Below the pieces are notes generated by a model. That model worked only from the letters and a program-made list of their open reading frames with translations. It was not told the origin of the DNA and did no database searches. A program made the translations under genes and the position numbers. Positions 34,696-42,625 of a stretch of 42,625 bases of DNA are shown piece by piece. Source of the stretch: an uncultured Oscillospiraceae bacterium (GTDB lineage: Bacteria; Bacillota; Clostridia; Oscillospirales; Oscillospiraceae); assembly GCA_900754965.1 (NCBI GenBank), contig CAAEEO010000003.1:1-42625 (forward strand), in the 5' to 3' direction. How positions within the stretch are numbered: position 1 is the first letter of the stretch; each line of letters begins with the position of its first letter.

Positions 34696-37600
34696 ATGAA
34701 CAAAATGCTTTTGAAAAATCTGCGGCGAGAAATACAGCACAGTCTGGGCCGTTTTATCGCCATCTTCGCCATCATGGCCCTGGGCAGTGGCTTTTTTGCA
34801 GGACTTCTCGTCACCAAAGATACTCTGGTGAGTATGGCAGACACCTATCTGCACGATCAATCCCTGTTTGATTACCGTCTGGTGTCCACATTGGGACTGA
34901 CCGAAGACGATGTGGACGCCTTTTCTGCATTGGACGGCGTCGAAAATGTTCAAGGCTCCATCACGGAGGATCTATACCTCAAAGTAGGCACTTCCGCTGA
35001 CAGCGTGGTACGGGTGCATACCCTGACCCCCGATATCAATGTTCCCTATCTGGTGTCAGGACGGATGCCGGAAACGCCGGAAGAATGTGTTCTGGATGCC
35101 AGTGGCGCAGACAGCAGCTCCATCGGTATGGTTTTCCATGTCTCGGAGAATAACGATTCTGACATCCTTGACCATATGCAGATCCAGTCCTTCAAGGTGG
35201 TCGGCATTGTGCAAAGCCCCTATTACCTGAACAAAGACCGGGGCACCACAGCCCTGGGCACCGGTACAGTGGATCGTTTTATCTATGTGCAGCCGGATGT
35301 GTTCGACTTGGATTATTTCACAGAAGTTTTTGTAACGCTGACCGCCACACAGGATACCGTCATTTATTCGGAGGATTACGACCGTGCCGCGGAAAGTGTG
35401 GAGAGCCGCCTGACTGCACTGATGAAACAACAGGGGCTTATTCGCCGCACAGAGTTAGTGGACGAGGCCACAGCCGAATATAACGACGGCGTGGCCGAAT
35501 ACGAACAGGAAAAAGCCGACGCCCAAGCCAAACTGAACACCGCCTATAATGATCTGAAACAGGCCGAGGCCGACATTGTGACCGGGCAGGAAGAACTGGA
35601 CAATTCCAAAACCGAATTGGAAGACGGCCGGCAGCAGTTGGAAGATGCCAAACTCCAGGCTCAGGAAGGACAGAATGAACTGGATGCGGCCAAGCAGCAG
35701 CTGGCTCAGTCCAGAGAAGAACTGGACGCCGGATGGGAGCAATACCACGCCGGAGTAGCTGCCTATGGTGAGGCCGCCATGGCCCAGACCCTGGCACAGC
35801 TGAATCAGTCCGAGGAAGAATATGCCGCCGGGGCACAGACCATCACAGAACAGGAAACTGCCCTGCAAGACGCCTGGAATACCATTGCAGAACAGGAACA
35901 GGCTCTCGCCAACGGCCAGACACAGTATGAGGAAGGTCTGGCGGAACTGGAACAGGCGCGCAAGGATGTTTCTTCCGGTTGGAACGATTACTACCGCTCC
36001 AGTGCGGAAGCGCAGCAGGAATTCGCAGAGGCGGAGCAGGAACTTGCCGACGCACTGGATGAGATCCAGAGCATCCAGGCTCCCACCACTTATGTGTTGG
36101 GTCGGGAAACCAACGCCGGGTATACTTCCTTCGACTATGATACTTCCATTATCACCAGTATCGCTAAGGTATTCCCCTTCCTGTTCTTCTTGATTGCCGC
36201 CCTGGTCTGCATCACCACAATGACCCGCATGGTGGAAGAAAATCGGACCCTGATCGGTACCTTGAAGGCTCTTGGCTATGACAAAGGCGCCATTGCCGGA
36301 GAATTTCTTCTGTATGCCGGTGTTGCCTCTCTGGCAGGCAGCATCCTGGGGTTCCTGCTGGGTTCCTACATTCTGCCCAAGATCATCTGGACGATCTACG
36401 CCGTACGCTATGAACTGACCAATGTGACATTCTTCTTCAACACCGGTTTGTTCCTGGCGACAGTTGTGGGATATTTCCTGTGTGCCATGGCTGCCACCTG
36501 GTATGTGTGCTGGCACGAGCTGCACGAAGTGCCCGCCATGCTGATGCGCCCCAAAGCCCCCAAAGCTGGCAAACGAATTTTTCTGGAGAAACTGCCTTTC
36601 TTCTGGAATCGGCTCAGTTTCTTACACAAAGTCGCCATCCGCAATGTTGTTCAGTATAAACAGCGGATGCTGATGATGGTTCTGGGAATCGGCGGCTGCA
36701 CCGCACTGCTTGTCACCGGATTTGGTCTTTACGACTCCATTGCGGACATCGTCTCTTACCAATATGGGGAAATCACCACATACGATTACCTGGTCAGTTT
36801 CACCGACCCGATCACAGAGGAAGATGCAGTTCAGTTCCATACGGATCATGACGACCTTCTGGAGGACACTGCACTGATCCGCAGTCAAAACATGGATCTG
36901 ACATTTGGGGATACCACGAAAACCGTACAGACGATCATCCCCGCTGAAAACAATCTGGATGGATTTATTCATTTACAGTATGAAGAAGATGCTGTGCCGT
37001 TCCCCGGCGTCGGTGAAATCGTGATTTGTAAAAATCTGGCAGAGCAGTTGGATCTTGTCCCTGGTGATGTCGTACAAGTCACAGATGAAGATCTTGCAAC
37101 AGCCATGGAGCTGACCGTTTCCGGAATCATGGAGAACTATGTCAGCAATCAAATGTTCATTGCGCCGGAATCCTTCGTCCAGCATACCGGTCAGTCTCCG
37201 GAGATGAATGCCATGTTGGTCAACGCCGCCGAGGAAGAGGATCTGTACGCCGTTTCCGCAAAACTGCTGGATGACGAACTGGTCTCCAATGTGCAGGTCA
37301 CCCAGGATACCATGGACAGCATCGACACTTCCCTGTCCAACATGGTCTATATCGTCTACATTGTCATTGTGTGTTCCGGCGCACTGGCGTTTATCGTGCT
37401 GTATAATCTGACAAATATCAACATCAATGAACGCATTCGGGAAATCGCTACCATTAAGGTTCTGGGATTCTATCCCCGGGAAACTTCTTCTTATGTAATG
37501 CGGGAGAGCATGATTCTGACAGGAATGGGTGCCCTGGTGGGACTTTTGGCCGGAAAACTGCTCCATGGATATGTGATGGCCCAGGTCGTGCTGGATGCCA

Positions 37601-37743
37601 TGTACTTCCCCGTGGTGGTCCGTCCGGTCAGCTACCTCTATGCGGTGCTGCTGACTTTCCTGTTCGCACTGATCATCAACTCCCTGATGCGCCTGCGTCT
37701 GAAAAGTATAAACATGGCGGAATCTCTGAAATCTATTGAGTGA
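34696..37743 (+). CDS. FtsX-family ABC permease with long extracytoplasmic coiled coil
   Basis: A 1015-residue permease. One N-terminal helix (about 15-38) is followed by an extracytoplasmic part containing about 200 residues of charged coiled coil (about 257-465, heptads such as EELDNSK-TELEDGR-QQLEDAK). An FtsX core of three helices follows (about 490-610), then a second extracytoplasmic domain and a closing FtsX core (about 880-1000). This mechanotransmission-type family does not form a classic import channel and may regulate wall enzymes or move lipids or peptides; the substrate is unknown. GGTGAG is a weak ribosome binding site, so coupling to the ATPase gene is likely. Confidence 0.88.
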   Translation: MNKMLLKNLRREIQHSLGRFIAIFAIMALGSGFFAGLLVTKDTLVSMADTYLHDQSLFDYRLVSTLGLTEDDVDAFSALDGVENVQGSITEDLYLKVGTSADSVVRVHTLTPDINVPYLVSGRMPETPEECVLDASGADSSSIGMVFHVSENNDSDILDHMQIQSFKVVGIVQSPYYLNKDRGTTALGTGTVDRFIYVQPDVFDLDYFTEVFVTLTATQDTVIYSEDYDRAAESVESRLTALMKQQGLIRRTELVDEATAEYNDGVAEYEQEKADAQAKLNTAYNDLKQAEADIVTGQEELDNSKTELEDGRQQLEDAKLQAQEGQNELDAAKQQLAQSREELDAGWEQYHAGVAAYGEAAMAQTLAQLNQSEEEYAAGAQTITEQETALQDAWNTIAEQEQALANGQTQYEEGLAELEQARKDVSSGWNDYYRSSAEAQQEFAEAEQELADALDEIQSIQAPTTYVLGRETNAGYTSFDYDTSIITSIAKVFPFLFFLIAALVCITTMTRMVEENRTLIGTLKALGYDKGAIAGEFLLYAGVASLAGSILGFLLGSYILPKIIWTIYAVRYELTNVTFFFNTGLFLATVVGYFLCAMAATWYVCWHELHEVPAMLMRPKAPKAGKRIFLEKLPFFWNRLSFLHKVAIRNVVQYKQRMLMMVLGIGGCTALLVTGFGLYDSIADIVSYQYGEITTYDYLVSFTDPITEEDAVQFHTDHDDLLEDTALIRSQNMDLTFGDTTKTVQTIIPAENNLDGFIHLQYEEDAVPFPGVGEIVICKNLAEQLDLVPGDVVQVTDEDLATAMELTVSGIMENYVSNQMFIAPESFVQHTGQSPEMNAMLVNAAEEEDLYAVSAKLLDDELVSNVQVTQDTMDSIDTSLSNMVYIVYIVIVCSGALAFIVLYNLTNININERIREIATIKVLGFYPRETSSYVMRESMILTGMGALVGLLAGKLLHGYVMAQVVLDAMYFPVVVRPVSYLYAVLLTFLFALIINSLMRLRLKSINMAESLKSIE

Positions 37744-37772
37744 TTCCGACTTCCAAGAGAGAGAGGGAGAAC

Positions 37773-39050
37773 ATGGATAAACAGTCTTTCAACCGATCTG
37801 CACAGACCATGGTTCACTCCGTTGAACATTACCTATATGTTTTCGGAAAATGGGTCACCATCAGTGTTCTGGTGGGTGCGCTGGGCGGTTTCATCGGCTC
37901 TTGTTTTTATATGGCCATTCAGACCGCTACCGGAATCCGGACGGCTCATCCGGAACTGATTTTTGCTCTGCCTTTTGCCGGACTGATCATCATGTTTTTG
38001 TATCGTGCCTTTCGCCTGAAAAATGATCCCGGCACCAATATCGTCATTCAGTCCATCATTGAGGAAAATCAGGATGTTCCCATCCGCATGGCCTTTCTGA
38101 TCTTCATCAGTACCGTAATCACCCACCTGTTCGGCGGCTCTGTGGGCCGAGAAAGTGCAGCACTCCAGATTGGCGGCTGTTTTGGCAATGCCATCGGGCA
38201 GGCGATGGACCTGGATGAACAGGACATGAAACTGGTCACCATGTGCGGCATGAGCGCCCTGTTTTCCGCCGTATTCGGCACCCCCATCGCTGCCACAGTG
38301 TTCGTCATTGAGTTCATCAGTATCGGCATCATGCATTACTCCGCACTGGTTCCCTGTCTGACAGCCTCCTATGTGGCCTATTTCGTGGCCGGTATCATGG
38401 GTGTGACGCCTGAGGCATATACCATCGTGGAAACCGTGTCTTTTGCGCCGATTTCCTGCCTGCGTGTTCTGGGACTGGGCGTTGCCTGTGCTGTTGTAGG
38501 AATTCTGTTCTGCTTTGTTCTCCACAAAACTGCTAAACTTCTGCGGAAATATGGGTATAACAGTTATATTCGTATTCTGGGCGGCGGTATGACCATCATG
38601 TGTCTGACAGCTCTGGTGGGCAACACGGACTACAACGGTTCCGGTGCCCAGATCATCGAACACGCCATTGCCGGAAATGCTGTCTGGTATGCGTTCTTGC
38701 TGAAAATGGTCTTCACCGCTATCACGCTTGGCTCCGGCTACAAAGGCGGCGAGATCGTCCCGTCCTTTTTCATTGGCGCGACGATGGGATGTGTGGTCGG
38801 CCCTCTGTTGGGACTGCCTGCCTCTTTATCTGCCGCACTGGGTCTGATTGGCGTCTTTTGTGCCGTAGTCAACTGTCCCATCGCCAGTATCTTGATGAGC
38901 ATCGAGCTGTTCGGCAGTGAAAATCTGCCCTTCTTCGCCGCTGTCTGCGCCGTCAGCTATATGCTCTCCGGGCCATTCAGTCTGTATTCCAGTCAGAAGA
39001 TTCTCTATTCTAAACTGGAACCGAGATATATTCGACAAAAAACCCTATAA
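37773..39050 (+). CDS. ClC-family anion channel/antiporter with CLC-F-like signatures
   Basis: A 425-residue protein with about ten hydrophobic segments. THLFGGSVGRESAALQIGG carries the gating glutamate (E127) of the GREGP motif. YKGGEIVPSFFIGA (K324, E327) resembles the KGGEVTPLFFIGA loop of fluoride/proton antiporters rather than the GGIFAPSLFIGA form. The anion-site segment reads GTN (T88) where CLC-F proteins have Met or Asn and classic ClCs have GSG. Fluoride or chloride transport is thus open. The ATG at 37773 follows GAGGGA. It lies 29 bases after the permease gene, with no fluoride riboswitch seen. Confidence 0.85.
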   Translation: MDKQSFNRSAQTMVHSVEHYLYVFGKWVTISVLVGALGGFIGSCFYMAIQTATGIRTAHPELIFALPFAGLIIMFLYRAFRLKNDPGTNIVIQSIIEENQDVPIRMAFLIFISTVITHLFGGSVGRESAALQIGGCFGNAIGQAMDLDEQDMKLVTMCGMSALFSAVFGTPIAATVFVIEFISIGIMHYSALVPCLTASYVAYFVAGIMGVTPEAYTIVETVSFAPISCLRVLGLGVACAVVGILFCFVLHKTAKLLRKYGYNSYIRILGGGMTIMCLTALVGNTDYNGSGAQIIEHAIAGNAVWYAFLLKMVFTAITLGSGYKGGEIVPSFFIGATMGCVVGPLLGLPASLSAALGLIGVFCAVVNCPIASILMSIELFGSENLPFFAAVCAVSYMLSGPFSLYSSQKILYSKLEPRYIRQKTL

Positions 39051-39057
39051 TGCTGCA

Positions 39058-39087
39058 GCCGGACTGCCTGAGGCAGTCCGGCTTTCT
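39058..39087 (+). terminator. Terminator after the ClC gene
   Basis: GCCGGACTGCC (39058-39068) pairs with GGCAGTCCGGC (39072-39082) around a three-base TGA loop, followed by TTTCTT. The last bases abut the -35 box of the next promoter. Confidence 0.88.
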
Positions 39088-39115
39088 TGACGAATCGGCT
39101 CCTTTCGTGTAAACT
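39087..39115 (+). promoter_or_regulatory. Promoter of the TauE/SafE gene
   Basis: TTGACG (39087-39092), exactly 17 bases, then TAAACT (39110-39115). The -35 directly follows the terminator of the ClC gene, and the TTG start codon of the next gene is 33 bases downstream of the -10. Confidence 0.65.
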
Positions 39116-39148
39116 GTCTCGGAAACTGTATGTGAGGAGTAGAGGAAT

Positions 39149-39922
39149 TTGGAACTGCTGAAAACCTGTATCATCGTGTGTCCCATGGTTTTTCTGGCTG
39201 GCTTTGTGGACGCAGTGGCCGGAGGGGGCGGCCTGATTTCCCTGCCGGCATATCTTTTTGCCGGTCTGCCAGCGCATCTCGCCTCCGGTACCAACAAAGT
39301 TGTCAATGCCATGGGAACGGCACTGGCCGCCGGCAATTACATCAAAAGCGGAAAAATCGATCTGCGTGCCGGATTGACCGCCGCCCTGTTCGCTTTGATC
39401 GGCTCTGCCATTGGCACACGCATCGCCCTGCACCTGGATCAAGCCGTTTTTCAGATCGCCATTCTGGTGGCGCTGCCGGTAGTTGCCGTCATTCTGACCG
39501 TCAAAAAAGATTTCGGCAAAGAGGGCGCCGTTCCGGAACGGAACTGGAACTCCGGCGTCAAACTGTTGGCTGCCGGGTTGATCGGACTGCTCATCGGCTG
39601 CTATGACGGAATGTTGGGGCCCGGTACCGGAACTTTCATGATTATGGCATTCACCATGGTGTTGGGTATGGATCTGCTCACAGCCTCTGGTTGCGCCAAA
39701 GTTGGCAATCTTGCCTCCAATGTAGCCTCCGCTGTCGTTTGGGCACTCAATGGGCAGGTCTGGTATGCTCTGGTCATCCCCGCTGCGGCCTGCAACCTGT
39801 TAGGCAGCTGGCTTGGTTCCCGGTATGCCATCCGTGGCGGCTCCCAGAAAATCCGGGGAATGATCTTCCTGGTCCTGGGTCTGCTGTTTTTGAAATTACT
39901 GTTGGATCTGCTGAACAGATGA
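39149..39922 (+). CDS. TauE/SafE family sulfite/organo-anion permease
   Basis: A 257-residue membrane protein with about eight hydrophobic segments. VDAVAGGGGLISLPAYLFAGLPAHLASGTNK and the second-half repeat IGCYDGMLGPGTGTFMIM with ASGCAKVGNLASN are the duplicated TauE/SafE signatures. The family moves sulfite, sulfoacetate or related anions; the substrate here cannot be told. Translation starts at TTG (39149), with GAGGAG 9 bases upstream and a second AGAGGA closer. It is a single-gene unit. Confidence 0.92.
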   Translation: MELLKTCIIVCPMVFLAGFVDAVAGGGGLISLPAYLFAGLPAHLASGTNKVVNAMGTALAAGNYIKSGKIDLRAGLTAALFALIGSAIGTRIALHLDQAVFQIAILVALPVVAVILTVKKDFGKEGAVPERNWNSGVKLLAAGLIGLLIGCYDGMLGPGTGTFMIMAFTMVLGMDLLTASGCAKVGNLASNVASAVVWALNGQVWYALVIPAAACNLLGSWLGSRYAIRGGSQKIRGMIFLVLGLLFLKLLLDLLNR

Positions 39923-39927
39923 TCTGC

Positions 39928-39975
39928 GCTCCTCGAAAACGGGTCTTTTCCCGTCTTTCGGGGAGCTTTGATTTT
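39928..39975 (+). terminator. Terminator of the TauE/SafE gene
   Basis: GCTCC-CGAAA pairs with TTTCG-GGAGC (ends 39928 and 39966), enclosing an inner ACGGG/CCCGT stem, followed by TTTGATTTT. It lies 6 bases after the stop codon. Confidence 0.75.
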
Positions 39976-39979
39976 CGTG

Positions 39980-40008
39980 TTGTAAAGCTTCGAAAAAGTC
40001 TGTATAAT
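39980..40008 (+). promoter_or_regulatory. Promoter of the Sel1-repeat gene
   Basis: TTGTAA (39980-39985), exactly 17 bases, then a consensus TATAAT (40003-40008), 76 bases before the ATG. A short hairpin (ACAGTCGA at 40017-40024 with TCGACTGT at 40035-40042) lies at about the start of the predicted leader. Confidence 0.78.
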
Positions 40009-40084
40009 GAAAGAAAACAGTCGATGGGGTTCCTTCGACTGTCCGCACACCATATATTTTTCAAGGGGAAAGGGGTTGGCAATC

Positions 40085-42625
40085 ATGTCAGAAAATCAGA
40101 ACATCCCGCAGCCGGAACAGGATGCCGTGATGGTATATTTTGCCCCGGAACTTATGCAGACTCTGGCAGATGCAGCCGTTCGAAAACAACAAAGCTTTCT
40201 GGATCTGCAGCAGGCCGCCCAGGAGGGCGATGCCGAGGCTCAATACCAGTTAGGCCTGAACTGCTACCACGGTACCAATGGCGCCCAACAAGATGATTCC
40301 CAGGCCTTTTACTGGCTGGTGCAGGCTGCGCAAGCCGATCACCTGGGGGCGCAGTATTCTCTCGGACTCTGTTTTCTCCGCGGGATCGGCACCCAGCCGG
40401 ACCCCGTACAGGCTGCCGAGCTGTTTCAGTGGGGCGCTCAGCAGGGGTATCCCCCGTCGATCTGCGAACTGGGCCTGCGCTACGAACTGGGAGACGGCGT
40501 AGAAATGGACAAACAGCGCGCCCTGGAGCTGTACCAGGAGGCCGCTGATTTGGAATATGCCCCCGCTATCTGCAATCTGGGATTCTTTTACTTCCGTGGT
40601 ATCGCTGTGGAGCAGGATTATACAGAGGCACTGCAGCTGTTTGAGCAGGCAGCCGATGACGGGTATCCCCGGGCACAATTTCTGCTGGGAGAGTGCTATA
40701 AATATGGGTACGGCGTGGAACAGAGTTACGAAAAAGCCATTGCTCTGTATCGTCAGGCCGGAGAGCAGGACTATGACGAAGCTCTCTTGGCACTGGGGAT
40801 TTGTTTCGAAAATGGTCTGGGCGTAGAGCAGGACCTGGTAAAGGCTGTGGAGGTCTACCGGCATATCCACGAATTGGGCAGTCCTTTGGGAACTTGCTCC
40901 TTGGGTCTGTGCTATGAGTTTGGCCGCGGCGTAGAAATCCACAAAGTCAAAGCCGCAGAGTATTATCGCCAAGCGGCAGAACAGGACTATCCTCCCGCCC
41001 AGTGCAATCTGGGATTCTGTTATTATCAGGGAATTGGCGTGGAGCCTGATGGCGAACAGGCTGTTTTCTGGTTCCGAAAAGCGGCACAGCAGCAGTTTTC
41101 CCGGGCAATGGGCCTTTTGGGGGAATGTTATGACCGCGGGTTCGGTGTAGAACAGGATCTGAAAGAGGCTGTGCGTCTGTATCAGGCCGCCCATGAGCTG
41201 GGGAATGTGACCGCTACCTGTTCATTGGGACTGTGTTACGAACTTGGCTCCGGTGTGGAAATGGACCGGGAAAAAGCAGTGGCACTGTATACGCAGGCCG
41301 CCCAGGCAGGAGATGCACGCGCCCAATGCAATCTGGGATATTGCTACTATCATGCCATCGGCGTAGAAGAAAACAATGAAACTGCCCTGCATTGGTTCCT
41401 GCAATCTGCCGAGCAGGGGTCCTCCCGGGCCTGTTATCTGGCCGGAGAATGTTATGAATACGGCTACGGCACCCAGCCGGACATTGAGAAAGCTGTGGAC
41501 TTTTACCGGTGCTCCGACGAGGCGGGGCACCCGGCCGGAACCTGCTCCTTGGGCTTATGCTACGAGCGGGGAGCCGGCGTCCCGGAAGACAAGGACACCG
41601 CCGCCCGGCTGTATCGGAAAGCCGCGGAAATGGGGGATTCCCGCGCCCAGTGTAATTTGGGATTTTTCTACTACCACGGCATTTCCGTGGAGGAAGACAA
41701 TGTACAGGCCGCATACTGGTTTTCCAAAGCAGCAGAGCATGGCTATCCCCGTGCACAGCAGCTTTTAGCGGAATGTTATGAAAACGGCCTCGGCGTAGAG
41801 CGTTCCCCGGAAAAGGCTGTGGAACTCTACCGGAAGGCTCATGCACAGCACTACCCCCCCGCTACCTGCGCCTTGGGATTGTGCTATGAATTTGGTGTCG
41901 GCGTCGATGTGGATTTGTCCCTGGCCATGGGACTGTATCTCCAGGCCGCAGAACAGGGTCTGCCGCGGGCACAATGTAATGTGGGATTTTGCTACTACCA
42001 GGGCATCGGCGTACCTGTCGATAACAAAGCAGCTGCCGAGTGGTTCCAAAAAGCGGCCGATCAGGGATATGCCCGGGCAATCTTTCTCCTGGGTGAATGC
42101 TACGACAACGGATTCGGCGTGGAACAGGATCTGAAAGAGGCTGTACGCCTGTATCAGACTGCCCATGAACTGGAATACCGGGATGCCACCTGCTCCCTGG
42201 GTTTGTGTTACGAGATTGGCTCCGGTGTGGAACAGGATCTGGAAAAAGCTGTCGCTCTCTATACCCAGGCAGCAGAGCGGGGTCTGGCCCGGGCACAGTG
42301 TAACCTGGGATTCTGTTATTACATCGGCATCGGTGTGCAGGAAAATAACGATAAAGCCTTCTATTGGTTCCAAAAAGCCGCAGAACAGGGGCAGGCAAGA
42401 GCACAACATCTGTTGGGTGAATGCTATCAGAACGGATACGGCACAAAAAAGAACCTGCAAAAAGCCGTGGAGTGCTTTACGCGTTCCCATGAGCAGAGAT
42501 ACCCCGAGGGAACCTGTTCCCTGGGACTGTGCTATGAAATCGGCTCCGGCGTAGAGAAGAATCAGTCAAAGGCCGTCGCACTCTATACCCAGGCTGCGGA
42601 ACAGGGACTGGGCCGGGCACAATGC
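40085..42625 (+). CDS. Very long Sel1-like repeat (SLR) protein, truncated by window end
   Basis: An open frame of 847 codons with no stop before the edge. After a 50-residue lead (MSENQNIPQPEQDAV; no signal peptide) about 22 Sel1 units of 36 residues follow, each with LGxCY...G.GVE.....A..(Y/W)....AAE.G. Sel1 units form alpha-alpha solenoids that act as protein scaffolds. From residue 270 onward three unit types (CSLGLCYE, CNLGFCYY, LLGECY) repeat in the same order every 108 residues. The protein is unusually rich in cysteine. AAGGGG lies 9 bases before the ATG. Its partner is unknown. Long minus-strand frames opposite it are shadows. Confidence 0.93.
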   Translation, partial: MSENQNIPQPEQDAVMVYFAPELMQTLADAAVRKQQSFLDLQQAAQEGDAEAQYQLGLNCYHGTNGAQQDDSQAFYWLVQAAQADHLGAQYSLGLCFLRGIGTQPDPVQAAELFQWGAQQGYPPSICELGLRYELGDGVEMDKQRALELYQEAADLEYAPAICNLGFFYFRGIAVEQDYTEALQLFEQAADDGYPRAQFLLGECYKYGYGVEQSYEKAIALYRQAGEQDYDEALLALGICFENGLGVEQDLVKAVEVYRHIHELGSPLGTCSLGLCYEFGRGVEIHKVKAAEYYRQAAEQDYPPAQCNLGFCYYQGIGVEPDGEQAVFWFRKAAQQQFSRAMGLLGECYDRGFGVEQDLKEAVRLYQAAHELGNVTATCSLGLCYELGSGVEMDREKAVALYTQAAQAGDARAQCNLGYCYYHAIGVEENNETALHWFLQSAEQGSSRACYLAGECYEYGYGTQPDIEKAVDFYRCSDEAGHPAGTCSLGLCYERGAGVPEDKDTAARLYRKAAEMGDSRAQCNLGFFYYHGISVEEDNVQAAYWFSKAAEHGYPRAQQLLAECYENGLGVERSPEKAVELYRKAHAQHYPPATCALGLCYEFGVGVDVDLSLAMGLYLQAAEQGLPRAQCNVGFCYYQGIGVPVDNKAAAEWFQKAADQGYARAIFLLGECYDNGFGVEQDLKEAVRLYQTAHELEYRDATCSLGLCYEIGSGVEQDLEKAVALYTQAAERGLARAQCNLGFCYYIGIGVQENNDKAFYWFQKAAEQGQARAQHLLGECYQNGYGTKKNLQKAVECFTRSHEQRYPEGTCSLGLCYEIGSGVEKNQSKAVALYTQAAEQGLGRAQC
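40892..42625 (+). repeat. 324-bp higher-order tandem repeat within the Sel1 gene
   Basis: The codons for TCSLGLCYE (TCALGLCYE in one copy) begin at 40892, 41216, 41540, 41864, 42188 and 42512, an exact spacing of 324 bases each time. Each period holds three 36-residue Sel1 units. No insertion or deletion has occurred across five full periods, although the copies differ at many third positions. The sixth copy is cut by the window end. Confidence 0.93.

Noticed and set aside
39101..39140. Possible third copy of the CCTTTCG hairpin core before the TauE/SafE gene
   Set aside because: CCTTTCG is present but the matching CGGAAGG arm is not (CGGAAACTG instead), so no stem forms.
40250..42490. Long minus-strand frames with internal repeats opposite the Sel1 gene
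   Set aside because: Their repetition mirrors the 324-bp period of the coding strand, and they lack ribosome binding sites. They are a by-product of the repeat and its codon use.
40892..42625. CRISPR or satellite interpretation of the 324-bp repeat
   Set aside because: The period is a multiple of three, the frame stays open throughout and every copy encodes Sel1 units, so it is a coding repeat.

Overview
The window looks like a chromosomal segment from an anaerobic, probably spore-forming Clostridia member, most likely from the Oscillospiraceae/Ruminococcaceae side. The evidence is a SipL-like DUF3794-LysM spore morphogenesis protein, RemA, a PASTA-domain PrkC kinase with its phosphatase, the CdaA/CdaR c-di-AMP module, strong AGGAGG-type ribosome binding sites, and gene order resembling the Bacillus yloC-rsgA operon. 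No rRNA, tRNA, CRISPR array, transposase or phage gene was seen. Coding density is high, with many 4-base ATGA overlaps.

The left half (about 0.3-23.3 kb) is entirely on the minus strand. In transcription order it runs: lysA; ispD-ispF; a DUF3343 protein and a cysteine-desulfurase-family enzyme; cdaA-cdaR; rseC; yicC-remA-gmk-rpoZ-priA-def-fmt-rsmB-rlmN-stp-prkC-rsgA; a 52-residue membrane protein; a SipL-like spore protein; a YebC-family regulator; a DUF3592-like membrane protein; and purC. The long central block joins nucleotide metabolism, translation start and end processing, rRNA modification, ribosome assembly and Ser/Thr phospho-signalling. Compared with the Bacillus subtilis order, coaBC is missing between rpoZ and priA, and rpe/thiN are missing after rsgA.

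The right half (23.5 kb to the end) is on the plus strand. It starts from a divergent promoter region with a glycogen cluster: glgB, glgA and a large GH13 alpha-glucan hydrolase with an unusual N-terminus. Next come a four-gene Gld-like ABC-2 export system, a LolD/FtsX-type ABC pair whose permease carries a 200-residue coiled coil, a ClC antiporter with CLC-F-like signatures, a TauE/SafE permease, and a very long Sel1-repeat protein that runs off the right edge.

The most interesting observations are: (1) two hairpins, at 4933-4983 and 20709-20775, with the same CCTTTCGC/GCGGAAGG core, each ending in a U-tract directly against the start codon of a small gene and each hiding that gene's Shine-Dalgarno sequence; (2) a glycogen-phosphorylase-like segment fused in front of a GH13 enzyme; (3) a Sel1 protein built from an exact 324-bp (108-residue) higher-order repeat; (4) structured intergenic elements near 1981-2040 and in the cdaA leader. 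Assignments rest on reading motifs and on recalled family knowledge; no database search was run.
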